Assembly: GCA_030527825.1 (NCBI GenBank)
Contig: JAUNAC010000004.1
Coordinates: forward strand, 62,001-126,000
Source of the DNA: Lautropia sp.
GTDB taxonomy: Bacteria > Pseudomonadota > Gammaproteobacteria > Burkholderiales > Burkholderiaceae_E
Reading direction: 5' to 3'
DNA length: 64,000 bases
Positions 36,522 to 49,211 of this stretch are shown here, piece after piece (position 1 is the stretch's first letter; every line of letters begins with the position of its first letter). A program made the translations under genes and the position numbers. The notes under the pieces are model-generated. The model had not been told where the DNA came from and did not search any database. It saw only the letters and a program-made list of their open reading frames with translations.

Positions 36522-38108
36522 ATGTCCATTCGTGGTGGTGTCGCGGTCGAGCCCATTGTTCAAGAGGATAAAGTCTTGAGTTCCGAGCAGCAAAACAGCC
36601 CGCAGCGTAACGCGCCGGGGTCCTCCAGTCCTGGTACGCCGACTGTCCGGGCGGCGGATGCAGCCGTACCGGGAGGGAGCACGGCAGGCGGCAGTCCGTC
36701 ATCTGCCGATGCTGTCCAGAGCGGGCGGAAAGATGGCAGCAGCAGTGCCCCTTCCGGGGCCGCCCGCCCGAAAGGGGAAAAAGCCCGGGGAGAGAAACCC
36801 GTGGTGCCGGTAGCCGCACCCGCACCACGGGCAGGTACAACGCCAGCTCCCCTCACGCCGGTCGTCTCCAGAACGGTTTCCGCCGCGGGTACGTCTTCGC
36901 GTTCAACGGGGGGAAACAGCGCTCCGGAGGCGACGCCAAGGGTTTCCACGACGGTCCATGCAGGCACACCACCAGCAGCGTCTGGAGATGCACCAGCCAC
37001 ATCACCGGCACCAGCGGCGCGCCGTCAGTCCGGCGGCTGGCTGGCCATGTGTGCCCTGATCCTGGTGCTGGCTGTGGCCGGCTGGTGGTACATGCAGCAG
37101 CGTCTGCTGGCGCAGGACCGGCAGAATGCTGCACGCCTGCAAGCCTCCGAAAGTCGTGCCGCCAGTCTGGAGGAGCAGATTCGGCAGCTGCGCGACGGCC
37201 AGCAACAGTTGCAGAGCCGAGGCAATGCACTGGAGACGCGCGTGGCTGAGTCGGCCACTCAGCAGGAACAGTTGCAGGCACTGTATGATGATGTAGCGCG
37301 GGTGCGGGGTGATGCCCGCCTGGCTGAGGTTGAGCGCGCGCTGGCACTGGCCAAGCAGCATCTGGCGCTTTCCGGTAACGTGAAGGGGGCGCTACTCGCA
37401 CTGGAAGGTGCTGAAAAGCAGCTCGGCGACAGCGAGCAGGCTCAGGCTATCGGATTGCGGCGTGTCATCCTGCAGGACATTGAAAAACTCAAGGCACTGC
37501 CTGAGGTGGATCTGGCGCGCTCCGTGGCGCGCCTGGACGAGGTGCTATCGCGTGTGGACACACTGCCTTTTCTGGGTGATCCGAATGCGCCGGCCGTGGG
37601 AGCCTCTGTGAAAGGTGCGCAAACCACCGGTGCTGATGTATCTGGCGAAGCGGGTTCTGGCGATTCATCCGCTGCGCCGGGAGAAGGACAGGCATCCGGA
37701 CTGTTCGGAAAGTGGTACAGGCATCTGGAGACGACTGTTAGGCAGGCGGCACGGGCTGCCTATGGAGAATTTACCGGACTGGTAAAAATTCATCGCCTGG
37801 ATGATCCGGGTCAACTGATGCTGGGGCCTGATCAGAAACGCAGCATTCGGGAGGGGTTGCGGTTGCAGCTGCTCAGTGCCCGGATTGATCTGCTCAACCG
37901 GAATGAGCCTCTATTCCGGCAGGATTTATCCAGAAGTGCTGACATGATTAACCGGTTCTTCGACAGCGGGAAGCCGGAGACCCGGTCATCCATTAACCTA
38001 TTGACCGAGCTGCAATCCGAGCCGCTGCAGCTCAATCTGCCTACGCTGTCTGACAGCGTGGCGGCATTGTCTGCGGCACGGGCAGAAAGCGAGAAGCGAT
38101 TCCGATGA
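36522..38108 (+). CDS. hemX: HemX-type membrane protein
   Basis: An N-terminal disordered region of about 165 residues, rich in Ala, Pro, Ser and Thr, precedes one transmembrane helix (WLAMCALILVLAVAGWWYM). A coiled coil of about 60 residues (SRAASLEEQIRQL onward) and a periplasmic HemX domain follow. The domain is often found between hemD and hemY; its biochemical role is unclear. A TTG at 36576 preceded by GAGGAT is an alternative start. The stop overlaps the hemY start by four bases. Confidence 0.88.
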   Translation: MSIRGGVAVEPIVQEDKVLSSEQQNSPQRNAPGSSSPGTPTVRAADAAVPGGSTAGGSPSSADAVQSGRKDGSSSAPSGAARPKGEKARGEKPVVPVAAPAPRAGTTPAPLTPVVSRTVSAAGTSSRSTGGNSAPEATPRVSTTVHAGTPPAASGDAPATSPAPAARRQSGGWLAMCALILVLAVAGWWYMQQRLLAQDRQNAARLQASESRAASLEEQIRQLRDGQQQLQSRGNALETRVAESATQQEQLQALYDDVARVRGDARLAEVERALALAKQHLALSGNVKGALLALEGAEKQLGDSEQAQAIGLRRVILQDIEKLKALPEVDLARSVARLDEVLSRVDTLPFLGDPNAPAVGASVKGAQTTGADVSGEAGSGDSSAAPGEGQASGLFGKWYRHLETTVRQAARAAYGEFTGLVKIHRLDDPGQLMLGPDQKRSIREGLRLQLLSARIDLLNRNEPLFRQDLSRSADMINRFFDSGKPETRSSINLLTELQSEPLQLNLPTLSDSVAALSAARAESEKRFR

Positions 38109-39613
38109 TCCGTAACGCAATCTGGTTGCTAGTGGCGTTTGCCGGCGCCGTGGTACTGGCGCTGTTTTTTCAGGGCAATCATGGCGATGTCACCCTGACC
38201 TGGCCGCCTTATCAGGTAGAGCTCTCCAGCAATATGCTGCTGGTATTGCTGGTTGCGGCCTTTCTTGTCCTGCATGTATTGGTGTTGTTGGTGCTGAGAG
38301 CGATTGGCCTTCCCAAGCGGATACGGCGGCATCGGGAACAGCGCCGTCTACAGCGCAATAACCGCTCACTGCAGGAAGCGGTGCTGGCTCATTTCGAAGG
38401 GCGCTTCGACAGGGCCGAACGTCTTTCTGCTGCGGTATTGGCCAATACGTCGGGCAGAGACCGTCGGGATCGGGGGGCAGCAGCGGCATTGCTGGCTGCG
38501 TTATCGGCCCATCGGCTGGGTAACTATGCACGCCGGGATGACTGGACCAGACAGGCGGCTCGCCGTGGTGCTCGTGCTGCTGCACTCATGGCCAAGGCCG
38601 AATTTGCGCTGGAAGACAACCAGCCAGAAAAGGCACTGAAGGCCGTCGGCCAGATTTCTGTCGGGGGTGAGCAGCAACTGCTTGCATTGGAAAAAGCGCT
38701 GGTTGGCTATGGGCAGGCAGGCCGCTGGGAGCAGGTGCTGGAGACCGTTCGCCAGCTCAAGCGCCGAGGCAGGCTTGCTCCTCAGGAGGCGGACGGTCTG
38801 CGGCTGACCGCTTACCAGCAAATGCTTGCCCGCCGGGTTGGAGACCCCCAGGCACTGACCGCTCTCTGGAAATCCCTCTCGGCTGAGGAGCGTCGGAAAG
38901 GAGCCCTGGCGGCGCCGACGATGACTGCTCTGGCCGCCGTTGGCGAGACTGCTGAAGCGAGACGTATCGGGATTGGGCTGCTTGACTTTGCGTACGATGA
39001 GGCCGTTCTGGAAGCTTATGCTGCATTGACGGCATTGCCTGCACGCCAGCGTCTGGAGCAGCTAGAAAGCTGGCGTATCCGGCATGGGGAACAGCCCCGG
39101 TTGCTGGAGATGCTGGGCCGTATCTGTGCGTCGGAGCGTCTCTGGGGTAAGGCAGAAGGCTATCTCGTCGATTCGTTGCTGGCTGGCGATGCCGTGTCGG
39201 CGAGGGTCGCGCTGGCCCAGTTGTACGAATCAGTCGGGCGACCGCAGGAGTCTGCCCTTCAGTTTCAGTACGCGGCGCGGCTAGCCCTGGGCGAGCGGCC
39301 ACCGGTGCCCGAGCCCATTGGTCCAGGCGTCTTGCCAGGTGAAACCGGTACGGCGGGGGCCCGCCGGATCAATTCTCCCCTGCCACCGGACATCCCTGCG
39401 CCGCGCAATCAGGGTGTAGCTGTCAGCGCCAGTCTGTCGCTTGGACAAGGTGGGGCGCCCTTGCAGGCGTCTGCCCGGGAGGTTGAGGCGGCCCGAGGTA
39501 GCCAGCCACTGGCTGCGACGGATGCACCGGCCGCGCAGGCTTCATCGGCACCGGCTGTCAGCGGGTCATCGGGTCCAGCCGAGGTCCAGTCTGGTCAGTC
39601 CTCATTGTCCTGA
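38105..39613 (+). CDS. hemY: HemY-type membrane protein with TPR-like repeats
   Basis: Two N-terminal membrane helices (about 5-23 and 40-62) flank the conserved HemY segment [16 protein letters not shown] long helical repeat region follows, with alternating A/L-rich pairs like TPRs (about 85-390), then a disordered Pro/Ala/Ser-rich tail of about 100 residues. This is the proteobacterial HemY_N family, not the Gram-positive protoporphyrinogen oxidase of the same name. It is translationally coupled to hemX. Confidence 0.9.
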   Translation: MIRNAIWLLVAFAGAVVLALFFQGNHGDVTLTWPPYQVELSSNMLLVLLVAAFLVLHVLVLLVLRAIGLPKRIRRHREQRRLQRNNRSLQEAVLAHFEGRFDRAERLSAAVLANTSGRDRRDRGAAAALLAALSAHRLGNYARRDDWTRQAARRGARAAALMAKAEFALEDNQPEKALKAVGQISVGGEQQLLALEKALVGYGQAGRWEQVLETVRQLKRRGRLAPQEADGLRLTAYQQMLARRVGDPQALTALWKSLSAEERRKGALAAPTMTALAAVGETAEARRIGIGLLDFAYDEAVLEAYAALTALPARQRLEQLESWRIRHGEQPRLLEMLGRICASERLWGKAEGYLVDSLLAGDAVSARVALAQLYESVGRPQESALQFQYAARLALGERPPVPEPIGPGVLPGETGTAGARRINSPLPPDIPAPRNQGVAVSASLSLGQGGAPLQASAREVEAARGSQPLAATDAPAAQASSAPAVSGSSGPAEVQSGQSSLS

Positions 39614-39651
39614 ATCTTTTTCAACTTTTTCAAACACGGATATTTACGTTC

Positions 39652-40191
39652 ATGAATCTCGATCGTGTTGGCCCTGGCAGCAAGCTTCCCGAAGAATTCA
39701 ATGTCATCATTGAAATTCCGATGAATTCCGATCCTGTCAAGTACGAGGTGGATGAGGAAACGGGGGCGCTATTCGTGGATCGTTTTGTCGCGACCAACAT
39801 GCGCTATCCGCATAACTACGGCTACATTCCTGAAACGATTGCCGAGGATGGTGATCCGGTCGATGTTCTGGTGATCACACCTTACCCGCTGGTGCATGGC
39901 TGTGTGGTTCGCTGCCGTGCACTGGGCCTGCTGAATATGGAGGACGAAGGAGGAGGAGATGCCAAGCTGCTGGCTGTGCCGATCGACAAACTGTTGGCGA
40001 CGAACAAGGCGATCAAGTCCGTCGATGATCTGAACCCTCTGGTATTGACGCAGATCAAGCATTTTTTTGAGCACTACAAGGATCTTGAGCCGGGCAAGTG
40101 GGTGAAGGTGGGTCAGTGGGAGGGACCGGATGCGGCTGCCAAGGAAATCTTGGCAGGTATTGAACGTGGCAAGCAGCACAAGCGTGTCTGA
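39652..40191 (+). CDS. ppa: Inorganic pyrophosphatase
   Basis: This 179-residue soluble family I pyrophosphatase hydrolyses pyrophosphate to phosphate. The signature [10 protein letters not shown] supplies the magnesium-binding Asp residues. [21 protein letters not shown] and [12 protein letters not shown] are the other hallmarks. It lies 38 bases after hemY and 36 before nadE on the same strand. Confidence 0.97.
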   Translation: MNLDRVGPGSKLPEEFNVIIEIPMNSDPVKYEVDEETGALFVDRFVATNMRYPHNYGYIPETIAEDGDPVDVLVITPYPLVHGCVVRCRALGLLNMEDEGGGDAKLLAVPIDKLLATNKAIKSVDDLNPLVLTQIKHFFEHYKDLEPGKWVKVGQWEGPDAAAKEILAGIERGKQHKRV

Positions 40192-40227
40192 GCCCTTGGT
40201 GACCGACCCTCTGCGGATATCTTCCCG

Positions 40228-41865
40228 ATGAGTCTGAAGATCGCGTGTGCCCAGCTGAACCTGCGTGTGGGCGATATGGCCGGCAACGTGGAACGCATTG
40301 TCGATGCGGCCGCCAGGGCTGCCGGGCAGGGGGCAGATATTCTGCTGACCCCGGAACTTTCGCTGTGTGGCTATTTGCCTGGTGATAATTTGTTACGCCC
40401 TGCTTTCCAGCAGCAGGTCGATACTGCTGTGGAGAGGATTCGCCAGGCTTCCCAGGCTCAGCCCGACCTGCACTGGGTCGTCGGCTATCCGGTATTGCGT
40501 GATGGGCGGCGCTATAGCGCCGCAGGTGTCTTTCAGCAGGGGCGGTTGCTGCTGGAATACATGAAGGCCGAGTTGCCCAACTATGGTGTTTTCGATGAGA
40601 AGCGCTATTTTTCACCCCAACCCGATGTGGGGGGGTTGACGGTCAAGGGCGTGCGCTGCGCACTGCAGTTATGTGAGGACACCTGGTTCAGCGCAGCCCC
40701 GGCCCGGGCCCGTGCAGCTGGTGCCGAGCTGATCCTGAGCCTCAATGCCTCGCCCTTTCAGTCTGCCAAGGGAGAACTTCGGGCAGACATCCTGCGTCGC
40801 CATGTCTGTGCGCAGGGGATGGCGATCGTGGCCTGTCAACTGGTCGGTGGCCAGGATGAGCTGGTCTTTGACGGGCAGAGCCTTGCCCTGAATGCGCAGG
40901 GACAGGTGGTGGCCCGGGCTGCTACGTTCGTTGAGGATCTGCTGCTGGTCGAGGTGGAGCGTGCTGCCGATGAAACGCTGATGTTGGCAGGTCGGCAGGA
41001 GGTTCCGCTGGCACCAATACCGGAGATCTATCAGGCGCTGGTGCTGGGGATTCGTGACTATATTGGCAAGAATGGTTTTGGCGGAGTCTTGCTGGGCCTG
41101 TCGGGGGGCATTGATTCTGCATTGACCCTGGCTCTGGCCGTCGATGCACTGGGTGCGGAGCGGGTTCGCACGGTCATGATGCCATCGCCCTATACGGCGG
41201 ACATATCGCTGGCGGATGCGCAGGAGATGGCGTCCCGGCTCGGCGTGAAATACGAGGTACTGCCGATCCAGCCCTGTGTCGAGGCGTTTCGTTCCACCCT
41301 GGCGCCTCTGTTCGCGGGTCTGCCCGAGGATCTGACCGAAGAGAACATTCAGGCGCGCATACGGGGCACTCTGCTGATGGCACTCTCGAACAAGAGCGGT
41401 TGGCTGGTTCTGGCCACGGGCAACAAGTCCGAGCTGGCCACCGGCTACTGTACACTCTATGGTGACATGGTTGGCGGGTTTGCGCCGCTCAAGGATGTTC
41501 TGAAGACGGTGGTGTACCAGCTTTCGGTCTGGCGTAACGAACAGTCCCCGGCGATTCCTGAACGGATCATCAGCCGCCCGCCCAGCGCAGAGCTGCGTCC
41601 TGACCAGACTGATCAGGATTCATTGCCGCCTTACGATGTACTGGATCGCATTATTCGCGGCTACATGGAGGAGGATCGGCCGGCGTCCGATCTGGTGGCC
41701 GAGGGTTTGCCTGCGGATGTAGTCAATCAGGTGATCCGCCTGCTGAGGACTGCCGAGTACAAGCGTCAGCAGGGGGCGGTCGGCCCCAAAATCACGCCAC
41801 GGGCTTTCGGCCGGGACTGGCGCTACCCCATTACCTCGGCTTTTCGTGAAACCGTGGATGAGTGA
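40228..41865 (+). CDS. nadE: Glutamine-dependent NAD+ synthetase
   Basis: It converts nicotinic acid adenine dinucleotide to NAD+ using glutamine nitrogen. The N-terminal nitrilase-type amidase domain (1-260) has the triad Glu in LTPELSLCGY, Lys in MKAELPNYGVFDE and Cys in LQLCEDTWF. The synthetase domain has the P-loop LGLSGGIDSALTLALAVDAL (about 290) and ATGNKSELATGYCTLYGD. The 545-residue length is typical of two-domain NadE. Confidence 0.97.
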   Translation: MSLKIACAQLNLRVGDMAGNVERIVDAAARAAGQGADILLTPELSLCGYLPGDNLLRPAFQQQVDTAVERIRQASQAQPDLHWVVGYPVLRDGRRYSAAGVFQQGRLLLEYMKAELPNYGVFDEKRYFSPQPDVGGLTVKGVRCALQLCEDTWFSAAPARARAAGAELILSLNASPFQSAKGELRADILRRHVCAQGMAIVACQLVGGQDELVFDGQSLALNAQGQVVARAATFVEDLLLVEVERAADETLMLAGRQEVPLAPIPEIYQALVLGIRDYIGKNGFGGVLLGLSGGIDSALTLALAVDALGAERVRTVMMPSPYTADISLADAQEMASRLGVKYEVLPIQPCVEAFRSTLAPLFAGLPEDLTEENIQARIRGTLLMALSNKSGWLVLATGNKSELATGYCTLYGDMVGGFAPLKDVLKTVVYQLSVWRNEQSPAIPERIISRPPSAELRPDQTDQDSLPPYDVLDRIIRGYMEEDRPASDLVAEGLPADVVNQVIRLLRTAEYKRQQGAVGPKITPRAFGRDWRYPITSAFRETVDE

Positions 41866-42001
41866 GGCCGGACTGGCGGGAGATACTGTCTCGGTCTGCC
41901 TGGCTTGAATCAGGTTTTGTATTGCGTGGCTGCTGCGCCTTGCCGGATGCTGGCTGTCCGGGAGCAGGCTGTCATCGCCTCATGATGAAATGGAGAACTG
42001 A

Positions 42002-42340
<339 letters not shown>

Positions 42341-42344
42341 GCCC

Positions 42345-42366
42345 GCCGGGGCTGTCGGCCCCCGGC
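42345..42366. terminator. GC-rich hairpin between convergent glnB and smr
   Basis: GCCGGGG (42345-42351) can pair with CCCCGGC (42360-42366) around an eight-base loop, four bases after the glnB stop. There is no clear T run on either side, so intrinsic termination is only a possibility. Confidence 0.35.
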
Positions 42367-42406
42367 GCGATCGGCCATACCAGTCATATGGCTGCGCCCA
42401 TTCAAC

Positions 42407-43201
42407 CTATCTGCTGCCGTCTCCTGGGCGGGCCGCCTGACGCAACAGTACCAGCAGGGCGCCGCTGCCGCCGGCAAAGGGTGGCGCCTGACAAAAGGCG
42501 ATAACCTCCTGCTGCTGAGGGAGCCAGCGCAGCACCTTGTCTTTCAGGACAGGCTGGCGATCCACGGATCCCAGCCCCTTGCCGTGGATCACACGCACGC
42601 AGCGCAGACCGTTACGGTGGGCCTGACTCATGAAAAAAAGCACCGCTTCACGTGCTTCGTCGGTGCGGAGTCCGTGCAGATCAAGTTGGGCCTGTACGGT
42701 CCATTGACCACGACGCAGGCTGGCCAGGGCCTGCGGTCCCACGCCTGGACGCCGGAAAGAGAGTTGCTCGTCCGTTTCGAGAAGCTGTTCGATGCCGATT
42801 TCATCCGATAACGACTGGGCCAGCGCCTGCTGCTCATCCTGCTCATGTTGTCGTGCCCGGGGAGAGCGGTGGCGGGTTTCGGGTTCGCGTCGTCCGGTGG
42901 GTGCCAGCGGGGTCACATCCATGACTTCACGTCGAAAAATGCTGGCCTCGGCTCTTTGACGGGCTGCTTCACGCTGCCTCGCCCATGCTTCGGCGCGTTG
43001 GCTTGCCGCCTGAGCCTTCAGCATCTGGGCCAGTTGCCCGAGATCTGCCAGCCCCAGCCTGACTGAGCCGGTTCTCTGTCTGGTCGTCTTCGGCGCGCCG
43101 TCGCGCTCGTCAGGCCCGTGTCCGGCTGCAGGCCGGGCGGCACGGGATGGTGCCGCAGCCAACATGGGGGAAGGTCGTTGAGGAGGGCGGCGGTTTGCCA
43201 T
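42407..43201 (-). CDS. Smr-domain protein
   Basis: The 264-residue protein has a basic, low-complexity N-terminal half with Arg/Gln/Ala-rich coiled-coil character. The C-terminal Smr domain (about 165-250) has the two hallmark motifs, LDLHGLRTDEAREAV and VIHGKGLGS. Smr domains are nucleic-acid-binding or nicking modules; some act on collided ribosomes or mRNA. This one resembles the YdaL-type proteobacterial form. It lies 24 bases downstream of trxB on the same strand. Confidence 0.88.
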   Translation of the reverse strand: MANRRPPQRPSPMLAAAPSRAARPAAGHGPDERDGAPKTTRQRTGSVRLGLADLGQLAQMLKAQAASQRAEAWARQREAARQRAEASIFRREVMDVTPLAPTGRREPETRHRSPRARQHEQDEQQALAQSLSDEIGIEQLLETDEQLSFRRPGVGPQALASLRRGQWTVQAQLDLHGLRTDEAREAVLFFMSQAHRNGLRCVRVIHGKGLGSVDRQPVLKDKVLRWLPQQQEVIAFCQAPPFAGGSGALLVLLRQAARPGDGSR

Positions 43202-43225
43202 GGTGTACCGGAGGGACAGGTTCCG

Positions 43226-44260
<1,035 letters not shown>

Positions 44261-44445
44261 TCATCAGCCGTTGGACGGGGATTATAAGAAGCTATTGGCC
44301 ATGTACCTGAAGACGAAGGTCTCCGTTTTCAACTTTCATACATCCCAAAGGCTTTTTCAGGCTGCCAATCCCGCCCGTGCCATGCCGGTCGGGCTGGTGC
44401 GCCGTCAGAAAGAGCCATCAGCGCCTGGAACCATCGAGAACTGGC

Positions 44446-45120
44446 ATGTCACAAGAGCAGAACATTGCATTCCTGCGGCGGGTGCCGCTGTTTTCCGGAC
44501 TTACCGAACAGCAGATCGAGCGTCTGGCTGCCGGCAGCGTTCGTCGGAACTTCCCTCGCGGTCGTGTGATCGTGACGGAAGGCGAGCCCTCCCAGTCACT
44601 TTATATCCTGCTGTCCGGCCGCGCGAAGGTACAGCGCTCCGATACCGAAGGCAAGGAAGTAATCCTCGCTGTCATTGGCCCGGGCGAGTGCTTTGGTGAG
44701 ATGAGTCTGATCGACGAGTCTCCCCGTTCCGCCAGTGTGATCACCATAGAGACGAGCGATTTCATGGCGATCAACAAGGACAGCTTCAAGAGCATGTTGC
44801 TCTCCAGCCCGGAGATGTGCATGCGCATCATGGCGGGGCTGGTGCGGCGTTTGCGCGAAGCAGACAAGAAAATCGAAACACTGGCACTGCTCGATGTCTA
44901 TGGCCGGGTTGCCCGCGTGCTATTGGACATGTCGGAGAAAGTGGGCGAAGAACGGATAATCCGTAGCCGCCTGCCGCGCCAGGAAATTGCCAAGATGATT
45001 GGCGCATCGCGCGAAATGGTGTCGCGGGTGATGAAGGGACTGGAGACCGAAGGCTATATCGTACCCATGCCAGAGGGTCGTGTGCTGCTGCGCGAAAAAC
45101 TCAGCACCTACTTGGCCTGA
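44446..45120 (+). CDS. Crp/Fnr-family transcriptional regulator
   Basis: The 224-residue protein starts with a cyclic-nucleotide-binding-like beta-roll: VPLFSGLTEQQIERLA, then GEPSQSLYILLSGRAKVQ and FGEMSLIDESPRSASV. A dimerisation helix and a winged helix-turn-helix (RLPRQEIAKMIGASREMVSRVMKGLETEGYI) follow. The GEMSLID segment resembles the phosphate-binding cassette, but I cannot say whether it binds cAMP. The N-terminal cysteine cluster of FNR is absent. It is transcribed towards ftsK, 78 bases away. Confidence 0.9.
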   Translation: MSQEQNIAFLRRVPLFSGLTEQQIERLAAGSVRRNFPRGRVIVTEGEPSQSLYILLSGRAKVQRSDTEGKEVILAVIGPGECFGEMSLIDESPRSASVITIETSDFMAINKDSFKSMLLSSPEMCMRIMAGLVRRLREADKKIETLALLDVYGRVARVLLDMSEKVGEERIIRSRLPRQEIAKMIGASREMVSRVMKGLETEGYIVPMPEGRVLLREKLSTYLA

Positions 45121-45197
45121 TATCCCCGGAGATTCGTCTGGCACCGATCAAGGCGGTATGATCTGGTGTTTCACCTTTTCCGGAGGACAGGGCAACG

Positions 45198-48059
45198 ATG
45201 GCGCGCAGTGCAGCTCAGCCAACCATGGATGAACATTGGGCCAGCCGGCACATCGGGCTTTCGGGGCGGGCCATCCGCCTGCTGCGCGAGGCGCGCTGGA
45301 TTGTCCTGTGCTTTTTGGCCATTTTCCTCTTTCTGATACTGGCCAGTTACAACCCGGTGGATCCGGGCTGGTCGCATGCCGTGACGACCCGTCAGGTGCA
45401 CAATCTCGGCGGGCGTGTGGGGGCCTGGTTTGCTGACCTCATCCTGTACCTGTTCGGGATGTCGGCTTACCTGTTTTCCTTTTTTCTCATCCTGAGAGTG
45501 CTGGCCAGTTATCGCCAGCTGCACCGTGAGGCTCATCTCGCACGCAGATTGGCTGTATCTCAGGCACCGGCACGATCGACCTCGTCCCGGGCACGCGGTC
45601 GTTCCGCTCAGACGGAGACGCCTGATTCGCGCCCCCCCGTGCGCTTTGCCTGGGAGCGCTGGATCGGTTTCATCCTGCTGCTGGTCGGCTGCAGCGCACT
45701 GGAGGGATCCCGCCTTTATAACCTGCGGGCGGATCTGCCGCTGGCCCCGGGCGGCCTGCTGGGGGCCCTGGTCTCCGGCCCGGTACACGTCATGCTGGGT
45801 GCCGTGGGCGGAACCCTGGCATTATTGCTGCTCATAGCGATCGGTTTCAGCCTGGCCACCGGCGTGTCCTGGATGTCCATCTTTGAGAGAACCGGTGCTG
45901 CCATTGACTATGGCATTACCTGGCTCCGCCAGGCCATGAATGCCCGGGCGGACCGGCAGGCCGGGATTCGGGCTGCTCGCCAGCGTGGCCATTTGCTGGG
46001 CCACAGTCCGGCGGCCCTGGACCTGGACGGTGATGAAAGTGGCGCGCCATTGATCCGTCCGGCACGTGCCGGACGGGCAGTGACCGACGACAATGTCACA
46101 TCTCCGCCGCTTGCTGGTGAGGAGGATGTGTCTGACGACTGTCCAGAGACATCGGCAGCGCCGGATGGCGACAGTGCCGCGGGCGGATCCAGGGGCGGGC
46201 TGTTCAGCAACCTGCTGGGTTCAATGCGTGGCGGGCATGGCCATCGGGGCAGCCTGGCCGAACGTCAGGCTGCGGTGGAGCCGACCATCGCTGATCCGGA
46301 TGGGGCGCGTGCTCCGTTTCTGGCGGATGATGACAGTCCGGTAGGGCGGGATGAAGACTTCCCGTCACCGGAAAGTCCGGTTGCGCGCCGCCATGCTCGT
46401 CCAGTGTCTGGTGTGTCCGAGCCCTCGGGGAACGCTGGACTGACGGTCGGTAGCCCGCGCGAGCCGGTGCGTGAAACTGCCATGGTCAGCCGGCCACAGC
46501 CGGCTCCCGTGTTTCAGCACCCTGGTGCCGATTCACCACTGCCTGATCTTGCCCTGCTGGACGCTCCGCCTGCCACGGTCGAGACGATGTCACCCGAAAC
46601 GCTGGAGTACACGTCCCGCCTCATCGAAAAGAAACTTTCCGATTTTGGCATCACCGCCACGGTAGTCCATGCCTATCCTGGCCCGGTAATCACCCGCTAC
46701 GAAATTGAACCGGCGACTGGCGTCAAGGGCAGCCAGATTGTCAATCTGGCCAAGGATCTGGCCCGCTCCCTGTCCGTCATATCGCTGCGCGTTGTCGAGA
46801 CCATCCCGGGCAAGAACCTGATGGGGCTGGAATTGCCGAATCCCCGCCGTCAGGGCGTCCGGCTGTCCGAGATCATCGGCTCCCGGGCCTATGTGGACGC
46901 CAAGTCCCCGGTCACCGTTTCACTGGGCAAGGACATTGCCGGCAACCCCGTCGTTGCCGATCTCGCGCGGATGCCTCATCTGCTGGTTGCCGGCACCACG
47001 GGCTCGGGCAAGTCGGTCGGCATTAACGCGATGCTGATGTCCATTCTGTACAAGGCGGATCCTTCGCAGGTTCGGATGATCCTCATTGATCCCAAGATGC
47101 TCGAAATGAGTGTCTATGAAGGCATTCCGCATTTGCTGGCACCTGTTGTCACCGACATGCGGCAGGCCGGGCATGCGCTTAACTGGTGTGTTGGCGAGAT
47201 GGAGCGCCGCTACAAGCTGATGAGCAAATTGGGCGTGCGCAATCTGGTTGGATACAACGCCAAGATCGCTGATGCCGAAAAGCGCGAGGAGCTCATTCCG
47301 AATCCCTTTTCCTTGACCCCGGACGCCCCAGAGCCGCTGCAGAAGCTGCCGATCATCGTCGTCGTCATCGACGAGCTGGCCGATCTGATGATGGTGGTTG
47401 GCAAGAAGATCGAGGAACTCATCGCCCGGCTCGCCCAGAAGGCCAGGGCGGCCGGCATCCACCTCATCCTGGCGACCCAGCGCCCCTCGGTCGACGTCAT
47501 TACGGGCCTCATCAAGGCCAACATCCCGTCGCGCATCGCGTTCCAGGTTTCTTCCAAGATCGATTCCCGTACCATCCTGGATCAGATGGGCGCCGAGACG
47601 CTGCTGGGGCAGGGCGACATGCTCTACCTGCCCGCGGGCACCAACCTGCCGCAGCGGGTACACGGCGCATACGTGGCGGATGAGGAAGTCCACAAGGTCG
47701 TCGCCAGCTGGCTTGAAGTCGGCGGCGAACCCAATTACATCGAGGGCATCCTCGAAGGCGGAGTGCCCGACGAAACCAATACCGGCAGCGCCGTCGGCTT
47801 CGGTGGCCTCTCCAGCACATTGGCAGAGGCTGGCATGGACGGCGAGAGCGATGCCATGTACGACCAGGCCGTCGCCATTGTCCTGCAGCATCGCCGCGCC
47901 TCCATCTCACTGGTGCAGCGCCACCTGCGCATCGGCTACAACCGGGCTGCCCGGCTGCTGGAGCAGATGGAGCGCTCCGGCATCGTCTCCGCCATGACCA
48001 GCAACGGCAACCGGGACATCCTGGTGCCTGCGCACAATCACGCGGGTGACAAGGAATAA
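45198..48059 (+). CDS. ftsK: DNA translocase FtsK
   Basis: FtsK moves chromosome ends across the division septum and activates dif recombination. The N-terminal part has membrane helices at about 30-50, 75-100, 155-175 and 190-220. A charged, disordered linker (about 240-450) leads to the RecA-like motor, with Walker [14 protein letters not shown] (about 596-608) and Walker [14 protein letters not shown]. The C-terminal gamma winged helix reads DNA polarity sites ([28 protein letters not shown]). AGGACAGGG precedes the ATG. Confidence 0.97.
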   Translation: MARSAAQPTMDEHWASRHIGLSGRAIRLLREARWIVLCFLAIFLFLILASYNPVDPGWSHAVTTRQVHNLGGRVGAWFADLILYLFGMSAYLFSFFLILRVLASYRQLHREAHLARRLAVSQAPARSTSSRARGRSAQTETPDSRPPVRFAWERWIGFILLLVGCSALEGSRLYNLRADLPLAPGGLLGALVSGPVHVMLGAVGGTLALLLLIAIGFSLATGVSWMSIFERTGAAIDYGITWLRQAMNARADRQAGIRAARQRGHLLGHSPAALDLDGDESGAPLIRPARAGRAVTDDNVTSPPLAGEEDVSDDCPETSAAPDGDSAAGGSRGGLFSNLLGSMRGGHGHRGSLAERQAAVEPTIADPDGARAPFLADDDSPVGRDEDFPSPESPVARRHARPVSGVSEPSGNAGLTVGSPREPVRETAMVSRPQPAPVFQHPGADSPLPDLALLDAPPATVETMSPETLEYTSRLIEKKLSDFGITATVVHAYPGPVITRYEIEPATGVKGSQIVNLAKDLARSLSVISLRVVETIPGKNLMGLELPNPRRQGVRLSEIIGSRAYVDAKSPVTVSLGKDIAGNPVVADLARMPHLLVAGTTGSGKSVGINAMLMSILYKADPSQVRMILIDPKMLEMSVYEGIPHLLAPVVTDMRQAGHALNWCVGEMERRYKLMSKLGVRNLVGYNAKIADAEKREELIPNPFSLTPDAPEPLQKLPIIVVVIDELADLMMVVGKKIEELIARLAQKARAAGIHLILATQRPSVDVITGLIKANIPSRIAFQVSSKIDSRTILDQMGAETLLGQGDMLYLPAGTNLPQRVHGAYVADEEVHKVVASWLEVGGEPNYIEGILEGGVPDETNTGSAVGFGGLSSTLAEAGMDGESDAMYDQAVAIVLQHRRASISLVQRHLRIGYNRAARLLEQMERSGIVSAMTSNGNRDILVPAHNHAGDKE

Positions 48060-48184
48060 TGAAACGGGCGGTCGTGAGAGCTAGTCCGATGGGGATCGGG
48101 TCGAGCGCGCGAGACTACCGGGAATCGGGGGCCAGCAGCTTTTTGCTGGGCCTGTTAAGCTAGATACCCTGTGTTGACTCTTGT

Positions 48185-48988
48185 GTGAAAGCCATGCCTG
48201 GCACCGGAATGATCCCGTTTTCGTTGCGCCACCCCATGAGCTGCCGTTGTGGATCCCACCCAACGGCCGGATGGTTGGTCCCCTTGAGGTGGGCACGATG
48301 TGGGTTGCCATGGTTGGCTGCCGCTCTGTTGATGGCTGGCGCCCAGGCCCAGACCCGGCTTGTGCCGGCCACTCCGGTGCGAGCCGTGCAGCTGGACAAC
48401 CCGGGCCAGCACCAGTTGACGCCGCCTGCCCAGGGGCAGGGCATTCAGCAGTTACGGCATTTTGCCGCCTCGACCAAGGCTGCTGCCGGCCGTTTCGTGC
48501 AGACCCCGCTTGGGGGAGGACAGGGCACCCAGGGGCGTGCCAGCGGCAGCTTTGCCTTTGCGCGGCCAGGCCGCTTTCGCTGGGCCATTGAAAAGCCTGA
48601 TCCGCAGCTCATTGTGACTGATGGCCAAAAGCTCTATTTTTATGATGAGGGGCTCAAACAGGTCACTATCCGGGCGGCGGATCAAGCCATCCAGGCAACC
48701 CCGGCAGCCGTGTTGTTTGGTGTGGGCGATCTGGACAGCACGTTTCGGCTCGCTGAAGCCCAACCATATGCTGGCCTGGCCTGGGTGGAGGCGGTGCCGA
48801 AATCGCCGGACAGTGGTTTTGAGCGTATCCGGATCGGCATGCGTGACGGCCTGCCACGGATCATGGAGGTGGTGGATGCTTTCGGGCAGGTCAATCGCTT
48901 TGAATTCAGTCAGCTGCGTACAGACGGGCAGCTCCCTGCCGGGCTGTTTCAGTTCCAGGTTCCTGCCGGGGTGGATGTGCTGCAGTGA
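48185..48988 (+). CDS. lolA: Outer-membrane lipoprotein carrier protein LolA
   Basis: LolA carries lipoproteins across the periplasm to LolB. The precursor has a long N-terminus with a hydrophobic signal segment (CGLPWLAAALLMAGAQAQ) ending in an AQA cleavage site. The mature part has the family pattern ASGSFAFARPGRFRWAIEKP, QLIVTDGQKLYFYDEGLKQVT and the late strand IMEVVDAFGQVNRFEF. Several starts are possible (GTG 48185, ATG 48194, ATG 48209). It lies between ftsK and rarA, as in many betaproteobacteria. Confidence 0.92.
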   Translation: MKAMPGTGMIPFSLRHPMSCRCGSHPTAGWLVPLRWARCGLPWLAAALLMAGAQAQTRLVPATPVRAVQLDNPGQHQLTPPAQGQGIQQLRHFAASTKAAAGRFVQTPLGGGQGTQGRASGSFAFARPGRFRWAIEKPDPQLIVTDGQKLYFYDEGLKQVTIRAADQAIQATPAAVLFGVGDLDSTFRLAEAQPYAGLAWVEAVPKSPDSGFERIRIGMRDGLPRIMEVVDAFGQVNRFEFSQLRTDGQLPAGLFQFQVPAGVDVLQ

Positions 48989-49211
48989 TGACGCAGGCAG
49001 CGCACATCGTGTATGACACACTCCCATGTGCTGGAGCATGCTGGGCGGGTGAACGATACCGATGAAAGCGGATGCGCCCGGGCAGGGACGGACAGGACTG
49101 CGGATGGGCCGACCCTGTTTCAGCAAAAGGTTGTCCTCTCACCCTATCCGTGGTTGATGGAGGCCACCATGCATATGACTGACTTTCCTCATGGCTTCAC
49201 GGCAGAAAACC

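Noticed and set aside
44446-45120. Oxygen sensor FNR
   Set aside because: The N-terminal cysteine cluster needed for the iron-sulfur centre is absent; only the general Crp/Fnr fold is supported.
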